This document shows positions 26,973 through 36,050 of a stretch of DNA of 64,000 bases, piece by piece; within the stretch, counting starts at the first letter, position 1, and every line of letters starts with the position of its first letter. Both the position numbers and the translations under genes were made by a program. Below the pieces are notes generated by a model. The model was not told where the DNA came from, searched no databases, and worked only from the letters and a program-made list of their open reading frames with translations. The stretch is from Caldimonas mangrovi. GTDB lineage: Bacteria; Pseudomonadota; Gammaproteobacteria; Burkholderiales; Burkholderiaceae_C. The stretch spans positions 289,184-353,183 of the forward strand of contig NZ_JAMKFE010000006.1 of the NCBI RefSeq assembly GCF_023721835.1. Direction: 5' to 3'.

Positions 26973-27718
26973 GCTCGGGCTCCAATCATCGATACCGCGG
27001 GCTGCTCTTCTGTCACGTGCAGCCCGCACTCCTTGGCTTTTTCGTCCTCCCACCACCAGCGGCCGGCGCGGAAGTCTTCGCCCACTGCGATCGCGCGCGT
27101 GCAGGGCGCACAGCCGATGCTGGGATAGAACTGGTCGTGCAGCGGGTTGTAGGGCACATCGTAGGTGGCGATGTAATGCCACACGTCGTTCCAGGTCCAG
27201 TCGGCCAGCGGGTTCAGTTTCACCAGGCCCTTGTCGTCGTCTTCGCTGAACGGTACCTCGCCGCGGTTGGCCGACTGCTCGCGCCGCAAGCCGGTGACCC
27301 AGGCGCTGCGGCCCTTCAGCATGCGCGACAGTGGCTCCAGCTTGCGGATGCCACAGCATTGCTTGCGCAGCTCGATGCTCTGGTACATCGCCTTGTCGCC
27401 GTTCCTTTGTACGAAGTGGACGACGCTTTCGGCGACCGGCCGATACACCTCGAGCTTCAAACCGTAGCGGGCCTCGATGCGACCGATCAGCGCGACGGTC
27501 TCGTCGTGCAGCATGCCGGTTTCGAGGGTGCCGACGGCGATTTGGATGCCATTGCGAGCGATCAGGTCGGTCAGCACCATGTCCTCGGCGCCCAGGCTGG
27601 TGGCCTGCACGATGGACCCGGCGTGCTCGTTGGCGGACGCCTGCAGCAGCGCCTGCGCATGCGCCAGTTTCGCTGCGAAGTCGGGCGTGTGCCGCGCGTA
27701 GAGTTCGATCGCCCCCAT
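26969..27718 (-). CDS. cysH: APS reductase (CysH, Fe-S type)
   Basis: A 249-residue reductase. Two cysteine motifs, CCGIRK and CAPC, are the ligands of a [4Fe-4S] cluster that marks APS reductases (EC 1.8.4.10) and is absent from PAPS reductases. The catalytic Cys is in ECGLH near the C-terminus. APS would thus be reduced directly to sulfite without an APS kinase, which fits the lack of cysC in the operon. The start at 27718 was chosen because it lies 4 nt after the stop of the DUF934 gene with GAGG upstream. Confidence 0.93.
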   Translation of the reverse strand: MGAIELYARHTPDFAAKLAHAQALLQASANEHAGSIVQATSLGAEDMVLTDLIARNGIQIAVGTLETGMLHDETVALIGRIEARYGLKLEVYRPVAESVVHFVQRNGDKAMYQSIELRKQCCGIRKLEPLSRMLKGRSAWVTGLRREQSANRGEVPFSEDDDKGLVKLNPLADWTWNDVWHYIATYDVPYNPLHDQFYPSIGCAPCTRAIAVGEDFRAGRWWWEDEKAKECGLHVTEEQPAVSMIGARA

Positions 27719-27722
27719 GTCC

Positions 27723-28196
27723 TCAGGCTCCGCGATTGAACAGCGGGCGGTGTTCATGCACATCGCCCTGGTAATAGGCCGGAAAGAAGCCGAGCGCGCG
27801 CTGCGCGAACTCGGGGTTCTGGCCGGCGCGCAGCACTGCGCTGTCGAAGCCGGTGCGGCTCAGCAACGGTGCCATGTCGACGACCACGTCGCCGGTGGCG
27901 CGCACCTGGCCACCATAGCGATAGCGCCCGCGCAACAGGCGCGCCTGGCTGTACGCACGGCCATCGGTCCACTTGGGAAAGTGCAGCACGACCAGCGCGA
28001 TGCGCGACAGGTCGGGGCTCAGGTCCTCGATATCGGCGTCGTTCGGAAAGGCGATGGCCACCGGCAGGCCGGCCGGCCACTGCTCGCGCACGTTGCGCCA
28101 TTGCGCCCAGGTCAGCAGCGTGTTGGTGGCGGGCACGACGGCCTCGTCCTCGGGCACTGCAGCCCACAAGTCCTTGTCGGAAGTGATGAATTCCAT
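27723..28196 (-). CDS. DUF934 protein of sulfate-assimilation operon
   Basis: A 157-residue DUF934 protein encoded between cysI and cysH (gaps 11 and 4 nt). The core segments are DLSRIALVVLHFPKWTDGRAYSQARLLRGR-like (about residues 62-91) and FPAYYQGDVHEHRPLF near the end. The family is uncharacterised but is almost always found beside a CysI that lacks a CysJ partner, which suggests a role in sulfite reduction or electron delivery. No cofactor motif is visible. Confidence 0.88.
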   Translation of the reverse strand: MEFITSDKDLWAAVPEDEAVVPATNTLLTWAQWRNVREQWPAGLPVAIAFPNDADIEDLSPDLSRIALVVLHFPKWTDGRAYSQARLLRGRYRYGGQVRATGDVVVDMAPLLSRTGFDSAVLRAGQNPEFAQRALGFFPAYYQGDVHEHRPLFNRGA

Positions 28197-28207
28197 CGTG
28201 TTCGTCC

Positions 28208-29920
28208 TCAAGCGGCCAGGGCCTTGTTGCCGGTCGTACGGCGCACGGCGTTGGTCGCGGTCTTGAACGGCTCCAGGCCGACGCGCTTGACCGTGTCGAC
28301 GAAGCGCTCGCTCGCCGCACGATGGGTGCGATAGGTCTCGATCACGGCTTCGATCACATCGGGCACTTCGTCGGCCGCGAACGACGGGCCGATCACCTTG
28401 CCGGCCACCGAGTTGCCGCTGGCGACAGTGCCGTCGGAGCCGCCCAGGGTGATCTGATACCACTCGGCGCCATCCTTGTCGACGCCGAGGATGCCGATGT
28501 GGCCGGTGTGGTGGTGGCCGCAGGAGTTCATGCAGCCGCTCATGTGCACATCGATCTCGCCGATGTCATAGAGTTCGTCGAGGTCCTGATAGCGTTCGGC
28601 GATGGCGCCGGCGATCGGGATCGAGCGCGCGTTCGCCAAGCCGCAGAAGTCGCCGCCAGGGCAGGCAATCATGTCGGTCAGCAGGCCGATGTTGGGCGTC
28701 GCGAAGGTGGCGGCCTTCGCTGCCTGCCACAGTGCATACAGGTCGGCCTCGCGCACCCAGGGCAGCACCAGGTTCTGGTCGTGCGTGACGCGGACTTCGC
28801 CGGCGCTGAAGCGGTCGGCGATGTCGGCGGCCAACTCCATCTGCTCGTCGGTCACGTCGCCGGGCGCCTGGCCCACGCGCTTGAGCGACAGCGTGACTGC
28901 ACGGTAGCCGGGGAAGCGGTGCGGGTGCACGTTGCGTTCGAGCCAGCGTTGGTAGGCCGCCGGCGCGTCGGTGACGGTGGCGCCGAAGGAATCATTGGCC
29001 GCTTCGAAGCGGACCCCTTCGGGCACGTCGAAGTACTGCGCGACGCGGTCCAGTTCTTCCTGGCTGATGATGTGGGCGGCGCCGTCGACGTCGTGGTCGA
29101 GGATGTTGCGGAATTCCTGTTCCACGTCCTGGATGAACTGCGGGCCTTCGGCCTTGACCAGGATCTTGATGCGCGCCTTGTACATGTTGTCGCGCCGGCC
29201 GTAGCGGTTGTAGACGCGCACGATCGCCTCGATGTAGACGAGGATCTGCTGCCACGGCAGGAAGTCGCGCACCACTGTGCCGGTGATCGGCGTGCGGCCC
29301 ATGCCGCCGCCGACGAGCACTTTGAAGCCGACGTCGCCGGCATCGTTGCGCAGCATCTGCAGGCCGATGTCGTGCCAGGCGATGGCGGCACGGTCCTCCG
29401 CGGCGCCGGTCACGGCGATCTTGAACTTGCGCGGCAGGAAGGCGAATTCAGGGTGCAGCGTCGACCACTGGCGCATGATCTCGCAGTAGGGGCGCGGGTC
29501 GATGGTCTCATCGGGCGCGATGCCGGCAAAGGCGTCGCTGGTGATGTTGCGGATGCAGTTGCCCGAGGTCTGGATGCCGTGCATGTGAACGGCCGCGAGC
29601 TCGTCCATCACGTCGGCGCCACGCGCCAGCGGGATCCAGTTGAACTGCAGGTTCTGGCGCGTCGTGAAATGGCCATAACCGCGGTCGTACTCGCGTGCAA
29701 TCTTTGCCAGCGTACGCAGTTGCGCGCTGTTCAGCTCGCCGTACGGCACGGCGATGCGCAGCATCGGCGCATGACGCTGGATGTACCAGCCGTTCTGCAG
29801 GCGCAGCGCCTTGAAGTCTTCGTCGTCCAGTTGGCCGGCGAGATTGCGCTCCAGCTGGTCGCGGAATTGCGCGGCGCGCTGCTTGACGAACTGCTTGTCG
29901 AACTCGGTGTATTGATACAT
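28208..29920 (-). CDS. cysI: Sulfite reductase hemoprotein (nitrite/sulfite reductase family)
   Basis: A 570-residue siroheme/[4Fe-4S] reductase that reduces sulfite to sulfide with six electrons. The cluster and siroheme ligands are in CPGGDFCGLAN and SGCMNSCGHHHTGHIG near residues 425-485. No CysJ flavoprotein gene is next to it. It is part of a minus-strand operon with tauE-like (10 nt upstream), DUF934, cysH, cysD, cysN and sumT. Sulfite is the likely substrate from its context; nitrite reduction cannot be excluded by sequence. Confidence 0.92.
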   Translation of the reverse strand: MYQYTEFDKQFVKQRAAQFRDQLERNLAGQLDDEDFKALRLQNGWYIQRHAPMLRIAVPYGELNSAQLRTLAKIAREYDRGYGHFTTRQNLQFNWIPLARGADVMDELAAVHMHGIQTSGNCIRNITSDAFAGIAPDETIDPRPYCEIMRQWSTLHPEFAFLPRKFKIAVTGAAEDRAAIAWHDIGLQMLRNDAGDVGFKVLVGGGMGRTPITGTVVRDFLPWQQILVYIEAIVRVYNRYGRRDNMYKARIKILVKAEGPQFIQDVEQEFRNILDHDVDGAAHIISQEELDRVAQYFDVPEGVRFEAANDSFGATVTDAPAAYQRWLERNVHPHRFPGYRAVTLSLKRVGQAPGDVTDEQMELAADIADRFSAGEVRVTHDQNLVLPWVREADLYALWQAAKAATFATPNIGLLTDMIACPGGDFCGLANARSIPIAGAIAERYQDLDELYDIGEIDVHMSGCMNSCGHHHTGHIGILGVDKDGAEWYQITLGGSDGTVASGNSVAGKVIGPSFAADEVPDVIEAVIETYRTHRAASERFVDTVKRVGLEPFKTATNAVRRTTGNKALAA

Positions 29921-29930
29921 CGTGGGTTCT

Positions 29931-30698
29931 TCAGTGAATGACCTTCAGGCCGGCCGTCACCAGCGACACGCACAGCAGGGCGCGCACGAGGCGGTCGGGC
30001 ATCTTGCGGGTGAGCTGCGCTCCGATCCAGATACCGGGGATCGAGCCGAGCAGCAGCGCGGCGAGCAGGCCCCAGTCGACGTGGCCTAGCGTGGCGTGAC
30101 CGATGCCGGCGACCAGCGTCAGCGGTACGGCATGCGCAATGTCGGTGCCGACCAGGCGGCGGGTTTCGAGCTGGGGATAGAGAAACAGGATCAACGTGGC
30201 GCCGATGGCACCCGCTCCGATGGAACTGAGCGACACCAGCACGCCGAGGATCAGCCCGGCCAGGACCGTCAGTGCGGGCTTGCGGTGTTCCGGCAGCCAA
30301 CGTTGCAGCCGCAACGCGACTCGGTGCCACGCCTGCTTGTAGGCGACCGTCAGGGCAGTCAGCAGCAGCGCAATGCCGAGCGAGAAGGTCAGCGCGCTGG
30401 CCCAGCCCTTGGTGACGCCGGTGTAGTGCATCAAGGCGATCGTCGCGATCGCGGCCGGGATGCTGCCCATCAGCAGCCGGCCGGTGATGCGGTAGTCGAC
30501 CTGGCCGTGACGGTGATGCGCGATGGAACCCGAAGTCTTGGTAATGGCCGCGAACCAGAGGTCGGTGCCGATGGCGGTGGCCGGGTTGAGCTTGAAGACC
30601 GAGATCAGCAGCGGGGTCATCAGCGAGCCGCCGCCCACCCCCGTCATGCCGACGATGGCGCCTACTCCAAAACCGCTAATGACTGCGAGCCAATCCAT
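29931..30698 (-). CDS. TauE/SafE-family sulfite/organosulfur permease
   Basis: A 255-residue membrane protein with about eight hydrophobic segments and the family opening GFGVGAIVGMTGVGGGSLMTPLL. Members export sulfite, sulfoacetate or related anions; some take up sulfate. It is the first gene of the sulfate-assimilation operon, so it may handle sulfate import or relief of sulfite excess. The direction of transport cannot be read from the sequence. Confidence 0.87.
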   Translation of the reverse strand: MDWLAVISGFGVGAIVGMTGVGGGSLMTPLLISVFKLNPATAIGTDLWFAAITKTSGSIAHHRHGQVDYRITGRLLMGSIPAAIATIALMHYTGVTKGWASALTFSLGIALLLTALTVAYKQAWHRVALRLQRWLPEHRKPALTVLAGLILGVLVSLSSIGAGAIGATLILFLYPQLETRRLVGTDIAHAVPLTLVAGIGHATLGHVDWGLLAALLLGSIPGIWIGAQLTRKMPDRLVRALLCVSLVTAGLKVIH

Positions 30699-30799
30699 GG
30701 AAATCCTTGGTCGGAGCCCACGCCGGCGGCACGCCGGCAGGGCCGAGAAGGCACTTTAGGAGGGCTCTATATAAAAGAGAACTACAGTTTCGTTTGTTG

Positions 30800-30817
30800 G
30801 TTATCGATGATCGTTAT
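30800..30817 (-). promoter_or_regulatory. Possible regulator site in front of the cys operon
   Basis: Direct repeat GTTAT-N8-GTTAT (plus strand 30800-30804 and 30813-30817) in the divergent region between the tauE-like and patatin genes. On the minus strand an AT-rich word (TATATA) lies downstream, where a -10 could sit. A CysB-type LysR site is a plausible reading but is not established. Confidence 0.3.
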
Positions 30818-30860
30818 TTGGAGCTGGCCGACATCGGAGCCGCCGATAGAATCCGCGCCC

Positions 30861-31805
30861 ATGTCGTGTCTGCTGCGCTTCCCTGGAATCCCGGATGGTT
30901 CGATGCGCGGGCCGCGTCGATGGGTCGTCGGTCTCCTGCTCGCGACGCTGGCTGCCTGCCAGACGCCGCCGGTGCAGCCGCCTGCTACAGCGGAGCCACC
31001 GGTGGCGGTCCTGCCGTTGCCGGCGCCCAGGCCACCGCGGATCGGTCTGGCGCTGGGAGGCGGGGCTGCACGGGGCTTCGCGCACATCGGCGTGCTGCAG
31101 GTGCTGGAAGAAAACGGCATCAAGCCTGACTTCGTGGCCGGCACCTCGGCCGGCAGTCTGGTCGCCGCCCTGTATGCCTCGGGCAAGGACGGCAGGGAGC
31201 TCGCAAGGCTGGCGGACGGCATGGACGAGCTGATGATCACCGACTGGTCCTTCCCGTTCAGGGGCGTGATCCGGGGTGAGGCACTGGCCCGGTACGTGAA
31301 CCAACACACCGGTGGAAAGCTGATTGAACAGATGCGGGTGCCGCTGGGCATTGTCGCGACCGACCTGGGCAGTGGGCAGGGCGTGCTGTTCCAGCGCGGC
31401 GATGCAGGCGTTGCGGTGCGCGCCTCGAGCGCGGTGCCGGCGGTGTTTCAGCCGGTGCGCATCAACGGCCGCGAGTACGTCGACGGCGGGTTGGTTTCGC
31501 CGGTGCCGGTGCGCTACGCGCGCCAGATGGGCGCCGAACTGGTCATCGCGGTCGACATTTCGTCCGCACCCGAAGGCAACCCGGTGGGCGACGCGATGCG
31601 CATGCTGCTGCAGACCTTCGCCATCATGGGGCGCAGCATCAACCAGCTCGAATTGCGTGACGCCGACATCGTGCTTGTGCCCAGGTTGCCCGGGGTGGCC
31701 GGCTCCGACTTCGCGGCGCGGGGCCGGGTGATCCAGGCGGGGCGAGAAGCGGCGCTCGCCGCCCTGCCAGAGCTGAAGGCCAAGATTGCCGCAAAGACCC
31801 GCTGA
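30861..31805 (+). CDS. Patatin-like phospholipase lipoprotein (RssA type)
   Basis: A 314-residue lipoprotein with lipobox LATLAAC and a Pro-rich linker, followed by a patatin domain: oxyanion loop GLALGGGAARG, nucleophile in GTSAG and catalytic Asp in DGGLVSP. It is expected at the outer or inner membrane face and cleaves acyl esters of phospholipids; the physiological substrate is unknown. ATG 30861 was kept because a -10-like TAGAAT (30847-30852) lies 8 nt upstream; ATG 30903 is the alternative and keeps the full lipobox. Confidence 0.85.
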   Translation: MSCLLRFPGIPDGSMRGPRRWVVGLLLATLAACQTPPVQPPATAEPPVAVLPLPAPRPPRIGLALGGGAARGFAHIGVLQVLEENGIKPDFVAGTSAGSLVAALYASGKDGRELARLADGMDELMITDWSFPFRGVIRGEALARYVNQHTGGKLIEQMRVPLGIVATDLGSGQGVLFQRGDAGVAVRASSAVPAVFQPVRINGREYVDGGLVSPVPVRYARQMGAELVIAVDISSAPEGNPVGDAMRMLLQTFAIMGRSINQLELRDADIVLVPRLPGVAGSDFAARGRVIQAGREAALAALPELKAKIAAKTR

Positions 31806-31839
31806 GGAGCAGGCCACGAGGCAAGCCGAAAAGCGAGGC

Positions 31840-31875
31840 CGGAAAGAAAAGAGCCCGGTGGCAAGCCACCGGGCT
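31840..31875 (-). terminator. Terminator of the phasin gene
   Basis: A 10-bp stem AGCCCGGTGG (31852-31861) and CCACCGGGCT (31866-31875) with a 4-nt loop. Read on the minus strand it ends in CTTTTCTTTCC, a U-rich tail. It lies between the convergent patatin and phasin genes and could act weakly in both directions. Confidence 0.65.
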
Positions 31876-32003
31876 GAAGGTACCTTGAAAGGAGGGTTTC
31901 GAGAGGTACCGAGGAGACAACCTTTCAGGGAGACCGTGAAAAACACGGTACTCCACAGAGTCGGGGCTGCACTGGAAAGTTCAACCCCGACACACACATT
32001 TAC

Positions 32004-32555
32004 TTAGGCGGCTGCGCGCTTAGGCTTGGCCGATTGCGCTGCCTTGACCGCCGTGTTGGTGACAGCCTGGAAGTTCGCTTCCGCGACGTCTGCAGCCTGC
32101 TTGGCGGCCTTGTGCACGCTCTCGAAGGCGTTGTTTGCGGCCGCGACGGCAGACTTCACCAGTGCGACGGCGTTCTCCGAGCCGGCGGGTGCGTTCTTCA
32201 CCGCGGTGTCGACCACGGCCATGAACTTGCGCTGGACTTCGGCCAGTTGCGCTTCGGCGACCCGGCCGACTTCGGCGTTGGTCGCGGCGGCGATGTCATA
32301 GACATGGCGGCTGTACGCAGCGGCCTTTTCGGCGTTCGGCTGGAGCAGGGCAGCTTGAAGGGCCAGCAGTTCCTGGGCGTCCTTGACCGACATCACCGCT
32401 TGAGCGTGCTCGGCGGCCTCGTCGAGCGAAGCCTTGGCAACTTGCACATTCAATTCGACGAGCTTCTCGACGCCTTCGAAGGCCTTTTGGCTCAAGCCGA
32501 AGAGGGTCTCGATATTGGCTTTTTGGGCGGCGATCAGTTGTTCAGCGGTCAGCAT
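32004..32555 (-). CDS. phaP: Phasin (PhaP), PHA granule-associated protein
   Basis: A 183-residue helical phasin. It opens [21 protein letters not shown], with a repeating Ala/Val/Lys pattern and a Lys/Ala-rich end (KPKRAAA), as in Burkholderiales PhaP. It coats polyhydroxyalkanoate granules in the cytoplasm. It is a single gene with its own terminator and a promoter at 32622-32649 flanked by two near-identical 14-mers that may be regulator sites. No PHA synthase gene is in the window. Confidence 0.93.
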   Translation of the reverse strand: MLTAEQLIAAQKANIETLFGLSQKAFEGVEKLVELNVQVAKASLDEAAEHAQAVMSVKDAQELLALQAALLQPNAEKAAAYSRHVYDIAAATNAEVGRVAEAQLAEVQRKFMAVVDTAVKNAPAGSENAVALVKSAVAAANNAFESVHKAAKQAADVAEANFQAVTNTAVKAAQSAKPKRAAA

Positions 32556-32599
32556 GGTTCAGTAACCTCCAGAGTGGCAGTGAGGGGTGCTGCATTCAT

Positions 32600-32672
32600 G
32601 TTGCGCTGCAGCATGGGTCAAAGTATAGGGGTTGATCCGCCGCTTGCAAGCCCTTTTTGTTGCGTTGCAGCA
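32600..32672 (-). promoter_or_regulatory. phaP promoter with paired 14-mer operator candidates
   Basis: On the minus strand, -35 TTGCAA (plus 32644-32649) and -10 TATACT (plus 32622-32627) are 16 bp apart. GTTGCGTTGCAGCA (32659-32672) sits upstream of the -35 and GTTGCGCTGCAGCA (32600-32613) near the start site; they match at 13 of 14 bases. This layout, two sites framing the promoter, resembles what is described for PhaR at phaP of Ralstonia eutropha. The regulator gene is not here. Confidence 0.6.
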
Positions 32673-32789
32673 ATTTAGGGCCGCGAACCTAGAACCGGCT
32701 GCCGGAGCCTTCTCAGGCGTGCGATTTGCTGCGGTGCAATGACACGCGCGCGACGGCACCAAGCCGGGTGCGACGCGACAATGGGCCCG

Positions 32790-34154
<1,365 letters not shown>

Positions 34155-34158
<4 letters not shown>

Positions 34159-34853
34159 CGGGTCTGCCCGAAACCGCCGCCATCGTCGACGCGGCGATCA
34201 CGTCGCGCCGTTCGGTGCGCGCCTTCCTGCCGACGCCCGTGCCGAAGCACGTGATCGAAGACATCCTGCACGTGGCATCGCGGGCGCCCTCGGGCACCAA
34301 CACGCAGCCGTGGAAGGTCCATGTACTCACCGGCGCTTCCCGCGAGACCTTGAGCCGCAAAATCCTGGCCGCCTACGACGACCCGGCGGTGGCTGCGACG
34401 CACCAGGAGGAATACGCCTACTACCCGCGCGAATGGGTGTCCCCGTACATCGACCGCCGCCGCAAGATCGGCTGGGACCTCTACGGCCTGCTCGGCATCG
34501 CGAAGGGGGACAAGGCGCGCATGCATGCACAGCACGGGCGCAACTACGCCTTCTTCGACGCGCCGGTCGGCCTGATGTTCACGGTCGATCGGGTGATGGA
34601 GCGAGGCTCCTGGCTCGACTACGGCATGTTCCTGCAAAACGTCATGGTGGCCGCCCGTGCCCGCGGGCTGGACACCTGCCCGCAGGCTGCGTTCACGCAG
34701 TTCCACCGCATCATCATGGAGCACCTGGGCGCACCGCCGCAAGAGATGCTGGTGTGCGGCATGTCCCTGGGCCATGCCGACCCGGACGCGGTCGAGAACC
34801 GCCTGCAGACCGAACGTGCAGCGGTCGAGGTGTTCGCGAAGTTCCTGGAGTAG
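34155..34853 (+). CDS. Nitroreductase-family flavoprotein (PnbA/NfnB-like)
   Basis: A 232-residue FMN-dependent nitroreductase. The FMN-binding segment [14 protein letters not shown] and [11 protein letters not shown] are family marks; the length and the [15 protein letters not shown] part resemble the nitrobenzoate-reductase type. It reduces nitro groups or quinones with NAD(P)H. Its start overlaps the thioesterase stop, and the DUF1992 gene follows closely. The natural substrate is unknown. Confidence 0.87.
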
Positions 34854-34858
34854 GGCGT

Positions 34859-35239
34859 ATGGCAATGTCGGCCCTGGAATGGGTGGCCGAGGAGCGCATC
34901 GCCCGCGCAGTGGCAGCGGGCGAGCTGTCCGGCCTGCCGGGCGAGGGCCGGCCGCTCGAGCTCGACGACGACCGGCTGGTGCCCGCCGAACAGCGTGCAG
35001 CGATGCGGGTGCTGAAAAACTCGGGCCACGTGCCCGAAGAAGTACGCCTGCTGAACGAACTGCGGGAAGCCGAAGGCAAGCTCGCAGATGCCGAGGGCGA
35101 GGAGCGGCTCGACGCGGAGCGCCGCTTGCTTGCCCTGCGCGTGCGGCTGGACGCGGCCGGCCTTGCCCATGGCGTTGGCGCTGCTTGGCGGCAATACGAG
35201 CCGAAGATCCGGGCGCGGCTGCAGCGCCACCACGGCTAG
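34859..35239 (+). CDS. DUF1992 protein (DnaJ-C28 conserved domain)
   Basis: A 126-residue protein with the DUF1992 pattern: WVAEERIARAVAAGELSGLPGEGRPLEL near the start, then a helical part. The function is unknown; the family is named after the vertebrate DNAJC28 domain but has no J domain here. The start at 34859 lies 5 nt after the nitroreductase stop, so it is in the same unit. A weak hairpin and a T7 run follow its stop. Confidence 0.8.
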   Translation: MAMSALEWVAEERIARAVAAGELSGLPGEGRPLELDDDRLVPAEQRAAMRVLKNSGHVPEEVRLLNELREAEGKLADAEGEERLDAERRLLALRVRLDAAGLAHGVGAAWRQYEPKIRARLQRHHG

Positions 35240-35259
35240 TCGGTGGGCCCGCTTTTTTT
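35226..35259 (+). terminator. Possible terminator after the DUF1992 gene
   Basis: An imperfect stem (CCACC near 35227-35231 with GGTGG near 35243-35247) is followed by GCCCGC and seven T residues (35253-35259). It overlaps the DUF1992 stop codon. Stem quality is modest. Confidence 0.4.
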
Positions 35260-35310
35260 GGCGTTCGAGCGGTCCTTGCCGCGTGAAGCTGGGCGTAAGG
35301 GACGGATTTC

Positions 35311-35316
35311 TATAAT
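35311..35316 (+). promoter_or_regulatory. Consensus -10 box (TATAAT) of lutC
   Basis: A perfect TATAAT lies 10 nt before the lutC start at 35327, so the transcript would have almost no leader. No matching -35 at 16-18 bp is seen. Confidence 0.55.
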
Positions 35317-35326
35317 CCGGCCCCAT

Positions 35327-35992
35327 ATGGAGACACCCCTCGCCCGCGAGCGCATCCTGGCGCGCATCCGGCAGCAGCAAGGCCGGGACGATGCAGAAAA
35401 GGCCGCCGAGGTGCACGAGGCGGACGACTGGCTGCAGCGCCATCCTCGTGGACCGCTGCCGGACATCGGTACCGACCGGCTCGCCAAATTCCGCGAGATG
35501 GCGCTGCGGATGCAAAGCACGCTCGACGAGGTACCGTCGTGGCACGAAGCGCCGGCGGCCATTGCACGCTATCTGAGCGCGCACGCCCTGGGGCCGAGCG
35601 CCGTGGCCTACGAGACGCTCAAACGCCTGCCTTGGCAGGACGCCGGCATCACGGTGGAACACCGCCCGCCGCGCGACGAGGACCTCGTCAGCCTGACGGA
35701 TTGCTTCTGTGCGGTGGCCGAGACCGGCTCGCTGGTCTTTGCCACCAGCCCGGGAACCTGGGCCACGGCGCACCTGCTGCCGGAGACGCACGTCGTGCTG
35801 CTCGATGTGCAGCGCATCGTCGGTTGCCAGGAAGACGCCTTCGACCTGATGCGAGCCGAACTCGGCGAGATTCCCCGCGGCTTCAACACGGTGTCCGGGC
35901 CGTCGCGCACCGGTGACATCGAGCAGACGATCGTGCTCGGTGCCCACGGCCCCTACCGGGTGCATGTCGTGATCGTGCACGGTAGCGTCTGA
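35327..35992 (+). CDS. lutC: LUD-domain protein LutC/YkgG-like
   Basis: A 221-residue protein of the LUD family, which includes the LutC subunit of the L-lactate oxidation complex. The AETGSLV segment is typical. It lacks LutA and LutB partners in the window, so the complex would be encoded elsewhere or this is a stand-alone member. The start at 35327 (METPLAR) follows the TATAAT by 10 nt. Confidence 0.8.
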   Translation: METPLARERILARIRQQQGRDDAEKAAEVHEADDWLQRHPRGPLPDIGTDRLAKFREMALRMQSTLDEVPSWHEAPAAIARYLSAHALGPSAVAYETLKRLPWQDAGITVEHRPPRDEDLVSLTDCFCAVAETGSLVFATSPGTWATAHLLPETHVVLLDVQRIVGCQEDAFDLMRAELGEIPRGFNTVSGPSRTGDIEQTIVLGAHGPYRVHVVIVHGSV

Positions 35993-36050
35993 GGTCCCGC
36001 CGCCGCCGCGCCGGCTCCCGGCCCATTTCCTTTTGATTCGAGAGACGAAG

